From positions 1 through 10,418 of the forward strand of contig CABVAP010000079.1 of assembly GCA_902496345.1 (NCBI GenBank): DNA of 10,418 nt, given 5' to 3'. The translations under genes and the position numbers were made by a program. Below the pieces are notes generated by a model. That model saw only the letters and a program-made list of their open reading frames with translations, did not search any database and was not told the origin of the DNA. This document shows, in pieces, positions 1 to 8,033 of this stretch (position 1 is its first letter; each line of letters starts with the position of its first letter). Origin of the DNA: an uncultured Eubacteriales bacterium. Its GTDB lineage: Bacteria > Bacillota > Clostridia > Lachnospirales > CAG-274.

Positions 1-50
1 GCTCTAAATATGTGCTAAAAATCAGTTATTATTTATAAGTTAGTGCTTAT

Positions 51-96
51 GGGGCGTTGCCCCAACACCCCACCCTCTTTCTTGAAAGAAAGAGGG
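51..96. repeat. Two adjacent hairpins of an intergenic structured repeat
   Basis: Two perfect inverted repeats sit next to each other. The first is a 5-bp GC-only stem, GGGGC at 51-55 with GCCCC at 59-63 and loop GTT. The second pairs 73-81 with 88-96 (CCCTCTTTC / GAAAGAGGG) and could close by two more pairs. A C-rich spacer (AACACCCCA, 64-72) joins them. The GC content contrasts sharply with the AT-rich flanks. No open frame fits. G-rich and C-rich hairpin runs of this kind are, as I recall, common intergenic filler in Clostridia. The family assignment is inference. It lies downstream of alaS but has no U-tract, so it is not a convincing terminator. Confidence 0.55.
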
Positions 97-102
97 GCAA
101 AG

Positions 103-175
103 AACTTTTGTCGGAAACTACGTTTCCTTGTACGTTATCGCCTTATTAGGGCGAAAACAAATGCCAACAAAAGTT
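103..175. repeat. Structured element: outer stem enclosing two hairpins
   Basis: AACTTTTGT (103-111) pairs perfectly with ACAAAAGTT (167-175). The enclosed segment holds two more perfect hairpins: GGAAAC (113-118) with GTTTCC (122-127), loop TAC, and TCGCC (138-142) with GGCGA (150-154). The whole can fold as a three-way junction, in RNA or in single-stranded DNA. It follows directly after the hairpins at 51-96 and is probably part of the same repeat unit. It ends about 55 bp downstream of the alaS stop. No U-tract follows it on either strand, so a terminator role is not supported. The base pairing is seen in the sequence; the identity as a repeat family is inference. Confidence 0.5.
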
Positions 176-231
176 ATAGTAACAATTGGGGAAAATCTTA
201 GGTAACAAAAGGGTTTTAAATTTAAAATTTA

Positions 232-2874
232 TTAGCTAAGCTGTGATTTTATAGTTTCGATAGCAGCTTTGAGAGCGTCTTCAGTTTTTTCCGGTAACTT
301 GCCTCCGGCTTGAGCCATATTAGGACGTCCGCCACCGCCACCGCCGGCAGTTGTTGCAGCAGCTTTTACAATCTGACCGGCATTAGCACCTTTTTTAACA
401 ACATCATCAGTTACCATTACTATAAATGAAACTTTGTCGTTTAAAGGACTGGCAAGAACAATGATACCGCTTTGGAGCTTATCCTTAATCTTGTCACCCA
501 TTGTTCTAAGGTCGTTCATTTCCATATCATCAACTTTTGCACATACAACGGCTGTTCCATTGATGTCTTCTTTTGCACTTACAAGCTCGTCAATGTGACC
601 TACTGACATTTTAGCTTTAAGTTGTTCAACTTCTTTTGATAAAGCTTTGTTTTCTTCAATAAGAGAGTTGATTTTGTTGATTATGTTTTGACCGCCAACT
701 CTTAAAACTTCTTTTGCCTTGTTCATCATAAAGTCAGTTTCTTCATAGTAGTTCAATACGCCATAACCAGTTAAAGCTTCAATTCTTCTAACACCGGCAG
801 CTACACCACTTTCAGAAAGAATTTTAAAACTTCCGGCTTGAGCTGTATTTTTAAGGTGTGTACCACCACAGAACTCAACAGAATAGTCACCAATGCTAAC
901 AACACGAACAACATCGCCATATTTTTCGCCAAACAATGCCATAGCACCTTTTTTCTTAGCTTCTTCAATTGGTAATTCCTCAATTGTTACATCTATAGCA
1001 TCGAGAATTTTTTCATTAACGATTTTTTCAATTTTGATAAGGTCCTCTTTGCTAACAGACTCAAAATGAGTAAAGTCAAAACGAAGTCTTGAGCTAGAAA
1101 CAAAAGAGCCAGCCTGTTCAATGTGATTTCCAAGTACTTCACGTAATGCTTTTTGTAAAATATGAGTAGTTGTGTGGTTTCTGGCAGTTGCGATACGTTT
1201 GTCTTTATCAACAGCAAATTCAGCAGTTTCGCCTACCTTAATCTCACCAGATTTTACAACACCTGTGTGTAAGAATTTATTTCCACCGAACTTAGTACAG
1301 TCAGTAACTTCAATTTCACAACCGGCAGTTTTAATAGTACCTTTATCACCGCATTGACCACCCATTTCAGCATAAAAAGGAGTTTTGTCAGCGATAATAG
1401 TAACGTTTTGACCCTCTGATGCTGTATCAGAAATAACATCATCAGCAACTATTGCAAGTATTTTTGAATCAGGTTCAACAAGGTGGTCGTAACCTGTGAA
1501 AACGCTTGACATATCAACAGGGAGTTTATGGAAAACTGTTTCTTCTGCACCCATATAAGTGTTTTCTTCTCTGGCAGCTCTTGCTCTTGTTTTCTGTGCT
1601 TCCATTTCTTTAAGGAAACCGGCTTCATCAACCTCAATACCTTCTTCTTCAAGAATTTCTTTAAGAAGGTCAATAGGGAATCCGTAAGTATCATATAATT
1701 TAAAGGATTCACTACCGCTAAATACATTGCCTTTTTCAGCTTTAATTTCATCAATTTTCTGACGGATAATTTCTATACCCTGATTGATAGTTTCGTAAAA
1801 TCTTTCTTCTTCAACAGTAATAATTTTGTTTATATAGTCTTTCTTTTCTTCAAGTTCAGGATAAGCACCTTTTGAATTTTCGATAACAACCTTGCAAAGG
1901 TCAGAGAGGAATTTTTTATCAATACCAAGGAGTTTACCGTGTCTGGCTGCACGTCTTAAAAGACGTCTTAAAACATAACCTCTGCCCTCATTAGATGCTA
2001 AAACACCGTCAGCAACCATAAATGTTACTGAACGAATATGGTCAGTTATAACTCTGATAGAAACATCTGTTTTATAATCTTTGTTGTATTCAACGCCGGC
2101 AATCTTACATACTTCATCTCTGATAGCTTTGATAGTGTCAACGTCAAAGATTGAATTTACGTTTTGCATAACAGTAGCAATTCTTTCAAGACCCATACCG
2201 GTATCAATATTAGGGTGGTCAAGGTCAGAATAGCTTCCGTCTTCTTCTTTACAGAACTGAGTAAATACTAAGTTCCAAACTTCCATATATCTGTCGCAAT
2301 CACAGCCTACAGTACAGTTAGGACCGTGGCAACCATATTCTTCGCCTTTGTCATAGTAAATTTCAGAACAAGGACCACAAGGACCTACACCGTGTTCCCA
2401 GAAGTTGTCTTCTTTGCCCATTCTAAAAATTCTTTCAGCTGGAATACCAACTTTTTTGTTCCAAATTTCAAAAGCTTCGTCATCATCTTGATAAACAGAA
2501 ACATAAAGTCTATCAGCAGGGATTTTTAAAACTTCAGTAAAAAATTCCCAAGCCCAAGGAATAACCTCGTGTTTAAAATAATCTCCAAATGAGAAATTTC
2601 CAAGCATTTCAAAGAAAGTACCGTGTCTTGCAGTTTTACCAACGTTTTCGATGTCACCAGTTCTAATACATTTTTGACAAGTAGTAACTCTTTTTCGTGG
2701 TGGTACTTGTTGCCCTGTGAAATAAGGTTTCAAAGGTGCCATACCAGAATTTATAAGTAAAAGACTTTTATCATTATTAGGAACGAGAGAAAAGCTTTTC
2801 ATTCTAAGGTGACCTTTGCTCTCAAAAAAAGACAAATATTTCTCACGTATTTCGTTAAGACCGAGTTTCTCCAT
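232..2874 (-). CDS. alaS: Alanyl-tRNA synthetase
   Basis: This cytosolic class II synthetase charges tRNA-Ala with alanine and edits Ser/Gly mischarging. The 880-residue product is full length for the bacterial family. The catalytic domain covers about residues 1-240, with motif 2 around 64-101 (TTCQKC, RTARHGTFFEMLGNFSFGD region) and motif 3 at 224-237 (DTGMGLERIATVMQ). An insertion rich in cysteines (C166, C169, C182, C187, C191, C193) is typical of many Clostridia. The editing domain has the metal ligands H567 and H571 (HTTTH) and C669 and H673 (CGGTH), the known HxxxH/CxxxH set. A coiled linker at about 730-755 leads to the C-Ala domain, which carries a glycine run at 844-849. The ATG is preceded by GGAGGA at 2881-2886 with a 6-nt gap. 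It is probably transcribed alone from a promoter at 3014-3042. No canonical terminator is visible after the stop. Confidence 0.98.
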   Translation of the reverse strand: MEKLGLNEIREKYLSFFESKGHLRMKSFSLVPNNDKSLLLINSGMAPLKPYFTGQQVPPRKRVTTCQKCIRTGDIENVGKTARHGTFFEMLGNFSFGDYFKHEVIPWAWEFFTEVLKIPADRLYVSVYQDDDEAFEIWNKKVGIPAERIFRMGKEDNFWEHGVGPCGPCSEIYYDKGEEYGCHGPNCTVGCDCDRYMEVWNLVFTQFCKEEDGSYSDLDHPNIDTGMGLERIATVMQNVNSIFDVDTIKAIRDEVCKIAGVEYNKDYKTDVSIRVITDHIRSVTFMVADGVLASNEGRGYVLRRLLRRAARHGKLLGIDKKFLSDLCKVVIENSKGAYPELEEKKDYINKIITVEEERFYETINQGIEIIRQKIDEIKAEKGNVFSGSESFKLYDTYGFPIDLLKEILEEEGIEVDEAGFLKEMEAQKTRARAAREENTYMGAEETVFHKLPVDMSSVFTGYDHLVEPDSKILAIVADDVISDTASEGQNVTIIADKTPFYAEMGGQCGDKGTIKTAGCEIEVTDCTKFGGNKFLHTGVVKSGEIKVGETAEFAVDKDKRIATARNHTTTHILQKALREVLGNHIEQAGSFVSSSRLRFDFTHFESVSKEDLIKIEKIVNEKILDAIDVTIEELPIEEAKKKGAMALFGEKYGDVVRVVSIGDYSVEFCGGTHLKNTAQAGSFKILSESGVAAGVRRIEALTGYGVLNYYEETDFMMNKAKEVLRVGGQNIINKINSLIEENKALSKEVEQLKAKMSVGHIDELVSAKEDINGTAVVCAKVDDMEMNDLRTMGDKIKDKLQSGIIVLASPLNDKVSFIVMVTDDVVKKGANAGQIVKAAATTAGGGGGGRPNMAQAGGKLPEKTEDALKAAIETIKSQLS

Positions 2875-2932
2875 TTTTTTTCCTCCGTAAAATATATTAA
2901 AGACCTTTAGTACCTAAATTTTTCTTGAGCTT

Positions 2933-2966
2933 TAAAGATTTAAGGCTTTAAGACCTTAAATCTTTA
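2933..2966 (-). promoter_or_regulatory. 13-bp palindrome in the alaS leader
   Basis: The segment 2933-2945 is exactly complementary to 2954-2966, with an 8-nt loop. It lies between the stop of the large activase gene and the start of alaS, inside the leader predicted from the promoter at 3014-3042. On the minus strand the stem is not followed by a U-tract; the bases after it are AAGCTCAAG. A strong intrinsic terminator for the upstream gene is therefore doubtful. A leader structure or a protein-binding palindrome controlling alaS fits equally well. The spacer also repeats the word AGGTCT four times on the minus strand (near 2901, 2951, 2997 and 3019). Confidence 0.5.
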
Positions 2967-3013
2967 TTTAATTAAAGCAACAAGTTTTAGTTTTCAGACC
3001 TCTTTTAGTTTAT

Positions 3014-3042
3014 ATTATAGACCTTTTTTAGAGTTTCTGCAA
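3014..3042 (-). promoter_or_regulatory. Probable sigma-70-type promoter of alaS
   Basis: Reading the minus strand, a perfect -10 box TATAAT (3019 to 3014) lies 17 bp downstream of a -35-like TTGCAG (3042 to 3037, three of six matches). The -35 overlaps the last codons of the upstream coding region. Transcription would begin near 3007, giving a leader of about 130 nt. The spacing and the perfect -10 make this a good candidate, but it is not proven. Confidence 0.55.
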
Positions 3043-6000
3043 CTCCATAGCCTTTAAATTTTCAACGTTGCTCATATTTTTTTCGATTTTAAGATTTTTT
3101 TCGGCAACATTAAGCATAAGTTTAATTCGGTTAAGCTGATTAACCTCACTTGCACCGGGGTCATAATCTATTGCAACAATGTTAGAGTTTGCATATCTTC
3201 TTTTAATTTCTTTTATAATACCTTTACCTGTAACGTGGTTAGGAAGACAAGCAAAAGGTTGCATACAAATAACGTTTCCGGCACCCTCTTGTATAAGTTC
3301 AACGATTTCGGCAGTTAAGAACCAACCTTCTCCTGTTTGATTACAAAGTGAAACGATAGGTTCAGCCATTGCACCAAGTTCTTGAATTTCGTTAGGTGGC
3401 ATAAAATGAACGCTGTTTCGTAAAGCCTCTTTCATAGGTTTTCTGTAGTGTTCAACGATTTTTATACCAATATCATTAATTACACGACTAATTTTCTTTG
3501 CACCAAGGTATTTTTCTTGATAAGTTGTGCTGTATAATTCGTATAAGAAGAAATCAGCAAGGTCAGGTACAACAGCCTCTGCCCCCTCATTTTCAACAAG
3601 AGAAACAACATCATTGTTAGCTGTTGGGTGGAATTTAACAAGTATTTCGCCTACGATACCAACTTTAGGTTTAACAACGTCTTTTCTCCTTAAATTGTCA
3701 AAGTCGGCAACCATTTCATTTAAAATACGTTTGTATTCGCTGTGTTTTCCTCTTTTAACAGCGTCTTTACAAATTTCATTCCATTTTTCATAAAGTTTAT
3801 CAGTTGAACCTTTTACAAATTCATAAGGTCTTGTTGCATAGATAAGACGCATAAGTGTATCGCCGTATAAAATAGCTTGAATAAGTGTATCAAGAAGTTT
3901 AAGAGAATATTTCCAACCAGGGTTTTTCTCAAGTCCGACAGCACTAACAGAAACTACAGGGATTTGCTCATAACCGGCTTTTTTCAACGCTCTTCTGATA
4001 AATCCTATATAGTTTGTTGCACGACAACCGCCTCCGGTTTGACTCATAAGAACGGACAAATTGTTTACATCATATTTTCCGGACTTAATAGCCTTTAAAA
4101 TTTGTCCAACAACGATAAGTGCCGGATAACACGCATCATTGTTTACATATCGCAATCCTATGTCAATGCACTCTCTGTCGATAGCCGGCATAACTTCAAC
4201 ATTGTATCCACAGTTTCTAAGAACTTCTTTCATTATATCAAAATGAATAGGAGCCATCTGAGGACATAAGATAGTGTGGTTTTTCTTCATTTCTTTTGTG
4301 AATATAACTCTACCTTTTCTTTGTTCAGACTTGTGTGCTTTAATTTTCTTTCTACGTCTTTCTTCCATAGCAGCAAAAAGCGAACGTATTCTTATTCTAG
4401 CCGAACCAAGGTTATTTACCTCGTCTATTTTAAGTAAAGTATAAATTTTACCGGAAGCAGTAAGAATATCAGAAACCTCATCAGTTGTAACAGCGTCAAG
4501 ACCACAGCCAAAAGAATTAAGTTGAACAAGTTCAAGGTCATCTCTTGTTGTAACGAATGAAGCAGCGGCATAAAGTCTTGAATGATATGCCCATTGGTCA
4601 CGCACGTTAAGAGGTCTTTCAACCTTTCCAAGGTGGGCAATTGAGTCTTCTGTTAAAACAGCAACACCATAACTTACAATCATTTCCGGAATACCGTGGT
4701 TTATTTCAGGGTCGATATGATAAGGGCGACCGGCAACAACAATACCTGTCATATTGTTTTCTTCAAGATATTTTAAAGTTTGTTCACCATTTTTCTTAAT
4801 ATCTTCTCTAAAGTTTTCTTGTTCTTGCCAAGCTCTATCGAAAGCTGTAGCGATTTCTTTTTCATCAATGTCAGGAAATTCCTCACAAAGACGTTTCTGG
4901 AAGAACTTTTTATCAGAGAAACTAAAGAAAGGGTTTCTAAAGTCAACGTTATATGTTCTTAATTCCTCAACATTGTTCTTTATATTTTCAGGATAACTTG
5001 TAACAATAGGACAGTTATAATTGTTATCTGCGTCTTTAATTTCCTTTCTTTCATAAGCAACACAAGGGTAGAAAATAAATCTAGCACCGTTTTCAATAAG
5101 ATATTTTATGTGACCGTGTACCATTTTTGCAGGATAACAAGCCGATTCACTAGGGATAGAGTCTATACCTGCCTCATATATATTTCTGTCTGATTTTGGT
5201 GATAGCATAACAGAATAACCAAGCTCATCAAAGAAAGTAAACCAGAACGGATAATTTTCATACATATTAAGAACTCTAGGGATACCAACTATACCTCTTT
5301 TTGCGTTTTCCGGTTCAGTAGGTTTATATCCAAAAAGTCTTTTATATTTGTAGTCAAAAAGGTTCGGAACACAACTAGAAAGAACTTCTTTACCAAGACC
5401 CCTCTCACATCTATTACCGGAAATAAATCTTCTACCACCGGAAAATCTATTTATAGTTAAAAGACAATTGTTGCTACAACCTTTACATCTTGAAAGAGAA
5501 GTTACAACTTCAAGTTTATCAAGAGCGTCTTTATCAAGTACAGTTGATTTATAATCAGGTGTAAATTTTTCTTTTGCAATAACGGCTGCACCAAATGCTC
5601 CCATAAGACCGGCGATGTCCGGACGAATAGCCTCTCTTTCAGAAATAAGTTCAAATGAACGAAGTACAGCTTCATTGTAGAATGTACCACCCTGAACAAC
5701 TATTTTTTTACCCATATCTTCAGGGTAAGTTATTTTAATAACTTTTTGTAGAGCATTTTTAATAACAGAATAAGCAAGACCGGCAGAAATATCAGCGACC
5801 TCAGTGCCCTCTTTTTGAGCTTGTTTAACACGAGAGTTCATAAACACAGTACATCTTGAGCCAAGGTCAATAGGGTTTTTAGCGAATAAAGCAATTTTAG
5901 CAAATTCCGGAGCGTCATATCCAAGAGATTTAGCAAAAGTTTCAATAAATGAACCACAACCGGCAGAACAAGCCTCATTAAGAAGTACGTTATCGATAAC

Positions 6001-7296
6001 ACCGTCTTTTATTCTGATACATTTCATATCTTGCCCACCGATGTCAAGTATAAAATCAACATCAGGTCTAAAGAACGCAGCAGCTTTAAAGTGTGCAACT
6101 GTTTCAATTTCGCCAAGGTCAATCATAAGAGCCTCTTTTATAAGTGCCTCACCATATCCGGTAACACAAGAATTTTTTATTGTAACACCCTCTGGCAACT
6201 GTGTATAAATATCTTTTAATGCTCTGCTTATAGTTTTAAGTGGATTACCCTCATTACTTCCATAGAACGAATAAAGGAGTTGACCGTCTGTGCCAATCAA
6301 AGCAAGTTTACTTGTTGTTGAACCGGAATCAATTCCAAGGAATACATCACCTTTGTAAGATTTAAGGTCACCTTTAGGCACAACAGCTTTTTCGTGACGG
6401 TTTTTAAATTCCATATAATCGTCACCACTTTTAAAAAGTGGGTCAAGACGGCTTATTTCCATAGTGATATGTTTTTCTTTTTTCATATTTGAGATAAGCC
6501 CATCAAAGTCAAAAAGTTCACTTTTTCCAGCAGAAAAAGCAGCACCCATTGCTGCAAATAAATGAGAGTTTTTAGGTTCAATAACATTTTCCGGTTTAAG
6601 GTTAAGAACGTCAACAAATCTTTCTTTAAGTTCTGATAAGAAATGTAAAGGTCCGCCCAAAAATGCCACATTTCCCTTTATAGGCTTACCACAAGCAAGT
6701 CCGGAAATTGTTTGATTAACAACAGCTTGAAAAATAGAAACAGCAAGGTCCGGTTTAGCTGCCCCCTCATTGATAAGTGGTTGAATATCACTTTTTGCGA
6801 AAACGCCACATCTGGCAGCAATAGGATAAATTACCTTGTGTTTTTTAGCAAGTTCATTAAGTCCCTGTGCGTCTGTTTGAAGAAGTGTAGCCATTTGGTC
6901 AATAAAAGCACCTGTACCACCGGCACAAATACCGTTCATTCTTTGTTCTATTCCGTTTGTGAAATAGATTATTTTCGCATCTTCCCCACCTATTTCGATA
7001 GCAACATCTGTTTTAGGTGCAATAACATCAATTACATTAGATACGGAAACAACCTCTTGAATAAAAGGCATACCAATCCAATTAGAAATTGAAAGACCAC
7101 CGGAACCGGTAATCATAGCATTAAATTTTATATTTCCAAGTTTTTCTTTAGCCTCTTCAATAAGAGCTATAAGAGTTTCTTGAATACTTGATAAATGTCG
7201 TCTGTATTCTGCAAAAACAATTTCTTTGTCAGAATTTAAAACAACTAATTTTATAGTAGTTGAGCCAATATCTATACCAACTTTAAAATGTTCCAT
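3028..7296 (-). CDS. Giant acyl-CoA dehydratase activase / HgdAB-like fusion
   Basis: This 1422-residue protein belongs to the 2-hydroxyacyl-CoA dehydratase activator group (BcrAD/BadFG ATPases, with a DUF2229-type region). Known activators use ATP to push one electron from a [4Fe-4S] cluster onto a partner at very low potential. Domain 1 (about 6-255) has the phosphate loop IDIGSTTIK, IGGEDAK (102-107 area), C124 and C163. Domain 2 (about 318-575) repeats this with IDSGSTTSK, DIGGQDMK, C443 and C482. These match the cluster cysteines of the HgdC family. A linker holds C604, C607, C611 and C630. Two related dehydratase-like halves follow (about 668-985 and 1006-1400), each containing GY-x-V, DR and ACYPA. 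No signal peptide or membrane segment is seen. AAGGAG lies 9 nt before the ATG, and a promoter lies at 7335-7363. The physiological substrate is unknown. No pathway genes lie beside it. Confidence 0.9.
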   Translation of the reverse strand: MEHFKVGIDIGSTTIKLVVLNSDKEIVFAEYRRHLSSIQETLIALIEEAKEKLGNIKFNAMITGSGGLSISNWIGMPFIQEVVSVSNVIDVIAPKTDVAIEIGGEDAKIIYFTNGIEQRMNGICAGGTGAFIDQMATLLQTDAQGLNELAKKHKVIYPIAARCGVFAKSDIQPLINEGAAKPDLAVSIFQAVVNQTISGLACGKPIKGNVAFLGGPLHFLSELKERFVDVLNLKPENVIEPKNSHLFAAMGAAFSAGKSELFDFDGLISNMKKEKHITMEISRLDPLFKSGDDYMEFKNRHEKAVVPKGDLKSYKGDVFLGIDSGSTTSKLALIGTDGQLLYSFYGSNEGNPLKTISRALKDIYTQLPEGVTIKNSCVTGYGEALIKEALMIDLGEIETVAHFKAAAFFRPDVDFILDIGGQDMKCIRIKDGVIDNVLLNEACSAGCGSFIETFAKSLGYDAPEFAKIALFAKNPIDLGSRCTVFMNSRVKQAQKEGTEVADISAGLAYSVIKNALQKVIKITYPEDMGKKIVVQGGTFYNEAVLRSFELISEREAIRPDIAGLMGAFGAAVIAKEKFTPDYKSTVLDKDALDKLEVVTSLSRCKGCSNNCLLTINRFSGGRRFISGNRCERGLGKEVLSSCVPNLFDYKYKRLFGYKPTEPENAKRGIVGIPRVLNMYENYPFWFTFFDELGYSVMLSPKSDRNIYEAGIDSIPSESACYPAKMVHGHIKYLIENGARFIFYPCVAYERKEIKDADNNYNCPIVTSYPENIKNNVEELRTYNVDFRNPFFSFSDKKFFQKRLCEEFPDIDEKEIATAFDRAWQEQENFREDIKKNGEQTLKYLEENNMTGIVVAGRPYHIDPEINHGIPEMIVSYGVAVLTEDSIAHLGKVERPLNVRDQWAYHSRLYAAASFVTTRDDLELVQLNSFGCGLDAVTTDEVSDILTASGKIYTLLKIDEVNNLGSARIRIRSLFAAMEERRRKKIKAHKSEQRKGRVIFTKEMKKNHTILCPQMAPIHFDIMKEVLRNCGYNVEVMPAIDRECIDIGLRYVNNDACYPALIVVGQILKAIKSGKYDVNNLSVLMSQTGGGCRATNYIGFIRRALKKAGYEQIPVVSVSAVGLEKNPGWKYSLKLLDTLIQAILYGDTLMRLIYATRPYEFVKGSTDKLYEKWNEICKDAVKRGKHSEYKRILNEMVADFDNLRRKDVVKPKVGIVGEILVKFHPTANNDVVSLVENEGAEAVVPDLADFFLYELYSTTYQEKYLGAKKISRVINDIGIKIVEHYRKPMKEALRNSVHFMPPNEIQELGAMAEPIVSLCNQTGEGWFLTAEIVELIQEGAGNVICMQPFACLPNHVTGKGIIKEIKRRYANSNIVAIDYDPGASEVNQLNRIKLMLNVAEKNLKIEKNMSNVENLKAMELQKL

Positions 7297-7334
7297 AACA
7301 TAATTCTCCTTGTCGATACAAACTTTATCTACCT

Positions 7335-7363
7335 ATTATAAAGTATTTTTTTTCAAAATACAA
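7335..7363 (-). promoter_or_regulatory. Sigma-70-type promoter of the giant activase gene
   Basis: On the minus strand a perfect TATAAT (7340 to 7335) lies exactly 17 bp downstream of TTGTAT (7363 to 7358, three of six matches). The predicted start site near 7328 gives a leader of about 30 nt containing AAGGAG (about 7306-7311). The short gap after the acetyltransferase gene contains no clear terminator, so some read-through from that gene is also possible. Confidence 0.65.
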
Positions 7364-7393
7364 CAGTAAATTTTATTTATCTACAATAAGTCC

Positions 7394-7891
7394 TTATCTT
7401 TTAACAGAAATACTGTAGTTATTTATGTTTACATATTTGCCAAATTTTGTACCAACTTCTTTAATAGTTCCACAAAATTCAAATCCGAATTTTTGATGTA
7501 ATTTTTGGCTTGCGTCATTTCCATCAGTAATTACGGAAACAATTGTGTGTATATCATCTGATTTTTTTGCTTCATCGAGTATATATCGCATAAGTTCCGT
7601 TGCTACACCCTGTCTACGAAAATCCAGACTTATATAAACAGATAATTCAACAGTTGACTTGTACGCTTCTTTTTCTCTAAAAGATGAAAAACTTGTGTAA
7701 CCTGCAACTTTTCCGTCTATTTCGGCAACAAATAAAGGGTGATTTCCAACATTATGAGCATAAAACCATTGTTCCCACTCTTTTATGCTCTTTGGGTTTA
7801 AATCGAGTGTTGCCGTTCCGTTTACAACTTCATAATTGTAAATATCAAGAAGTTGTTGCAAATCCTCTATTTTAGCTTTTCTTATTAACAT
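7394..7891 (-). CDS. GNAT N-acetyltransferase, phosphinothricin/MnaT-like
   Basis: The 165-residue protein is a single GNAT domain that transfers the acetyl group of acetyl-CoA to an amine. The N-terminal IYNYEVVNGTATLD (17-30), HPLFVAEIDGKVAGYTSFSSF (51-71 area) and REKEAYKSTVELSVYI segments are characteristic of the phosphinothricin acetyltransferase/MnaT branch (COG1247). Members of this branch often act on methionine sulfone, sulfoximine or related amino acids. The acetyl-CoA loop is R92-x-x-G95-x-A97. The second conserved motif, with N125, S128, LH at 131-132 and FGF at 135-137, follows. Length is normal. GGAGG (7898-7902) is 6 nt before the ATG. It probably has its own promoter at 7997-8025 and lies 97 bp upstream of the giant activase gene. 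The true substrate is not visible; detoxification is a family-based guess. Confidence 0.92.
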   Translation of the reverse strand: MLIRKAKIEDLQQLLDIYNYEVVNGTATLDLNPKSIKEWEQWFYAHNVGNHPLFVAEIDGKVAGYTSFSSFREKEAYKSTVELSVYISLDFRRQGVATELMRYILDEAKKSDDIHTIVSVITDGNDASQKLHQKFGFEFCGTIKEVGTKFGKYVNINNYSISVKR

Positions 7892-7996
7892 AAAATTCCT
7901 CCAGAACTATAGACAATCTTATTCAATAACAAATTAAATTATGATTTAGATTTCCATTAGATAAAATAGCAATGAAATTATCAATAAATCAAATAT

Positions 7997-8025
7997 AGTG
8001 TAGTTAAATTCGTGAAAAATGTCAA
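7997..8025 (-). promoter_or_regulatory. Strong promoter of the GNAT gene
   Basis: The minus strand has a perfect -35 box TTGACA (8025 to 8020), a 17-bp spacer and TACACT (8002 to 7997, four of six matches). Transcription would start near 7990, leaving a leader of about 100 nt in which I see no stable structure. This promoter lies back to back with the proposed plus-strand promoter at 8034-8065, with only about 9 bp between the two -35 regions. Confidence 0.65.
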
Positions 8026-8033
8026 TGTTTATT

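Noticed and set aside
103..175. Intrinsic terminator of alaS
   Set aside because: Stems are present but no U-tract follows on the minus strand; the next bases are CTTTGCCCC.
1449..1754. Open frames of 60-101 residues overlapping alaS on either strand
   Set aside because: They lie wholly inside a full-length, clearly conserved alaS and look like out-of-frame readings of it.
2887..3027. T-box riboswitch upstream of alaS
   Set aside because: The gap is only about 150 bp, the conserved T-box core sequence and specifier stem arrangement are absent, and the only clear structure is one AT-rich hairpin.
6712..7092. 126-residue plus-strand open frame
   Set aside because: It is antisense to the first activator domain, has no ribosome binding site or recognisable product, and mirrors the codon pattern of the real gene.
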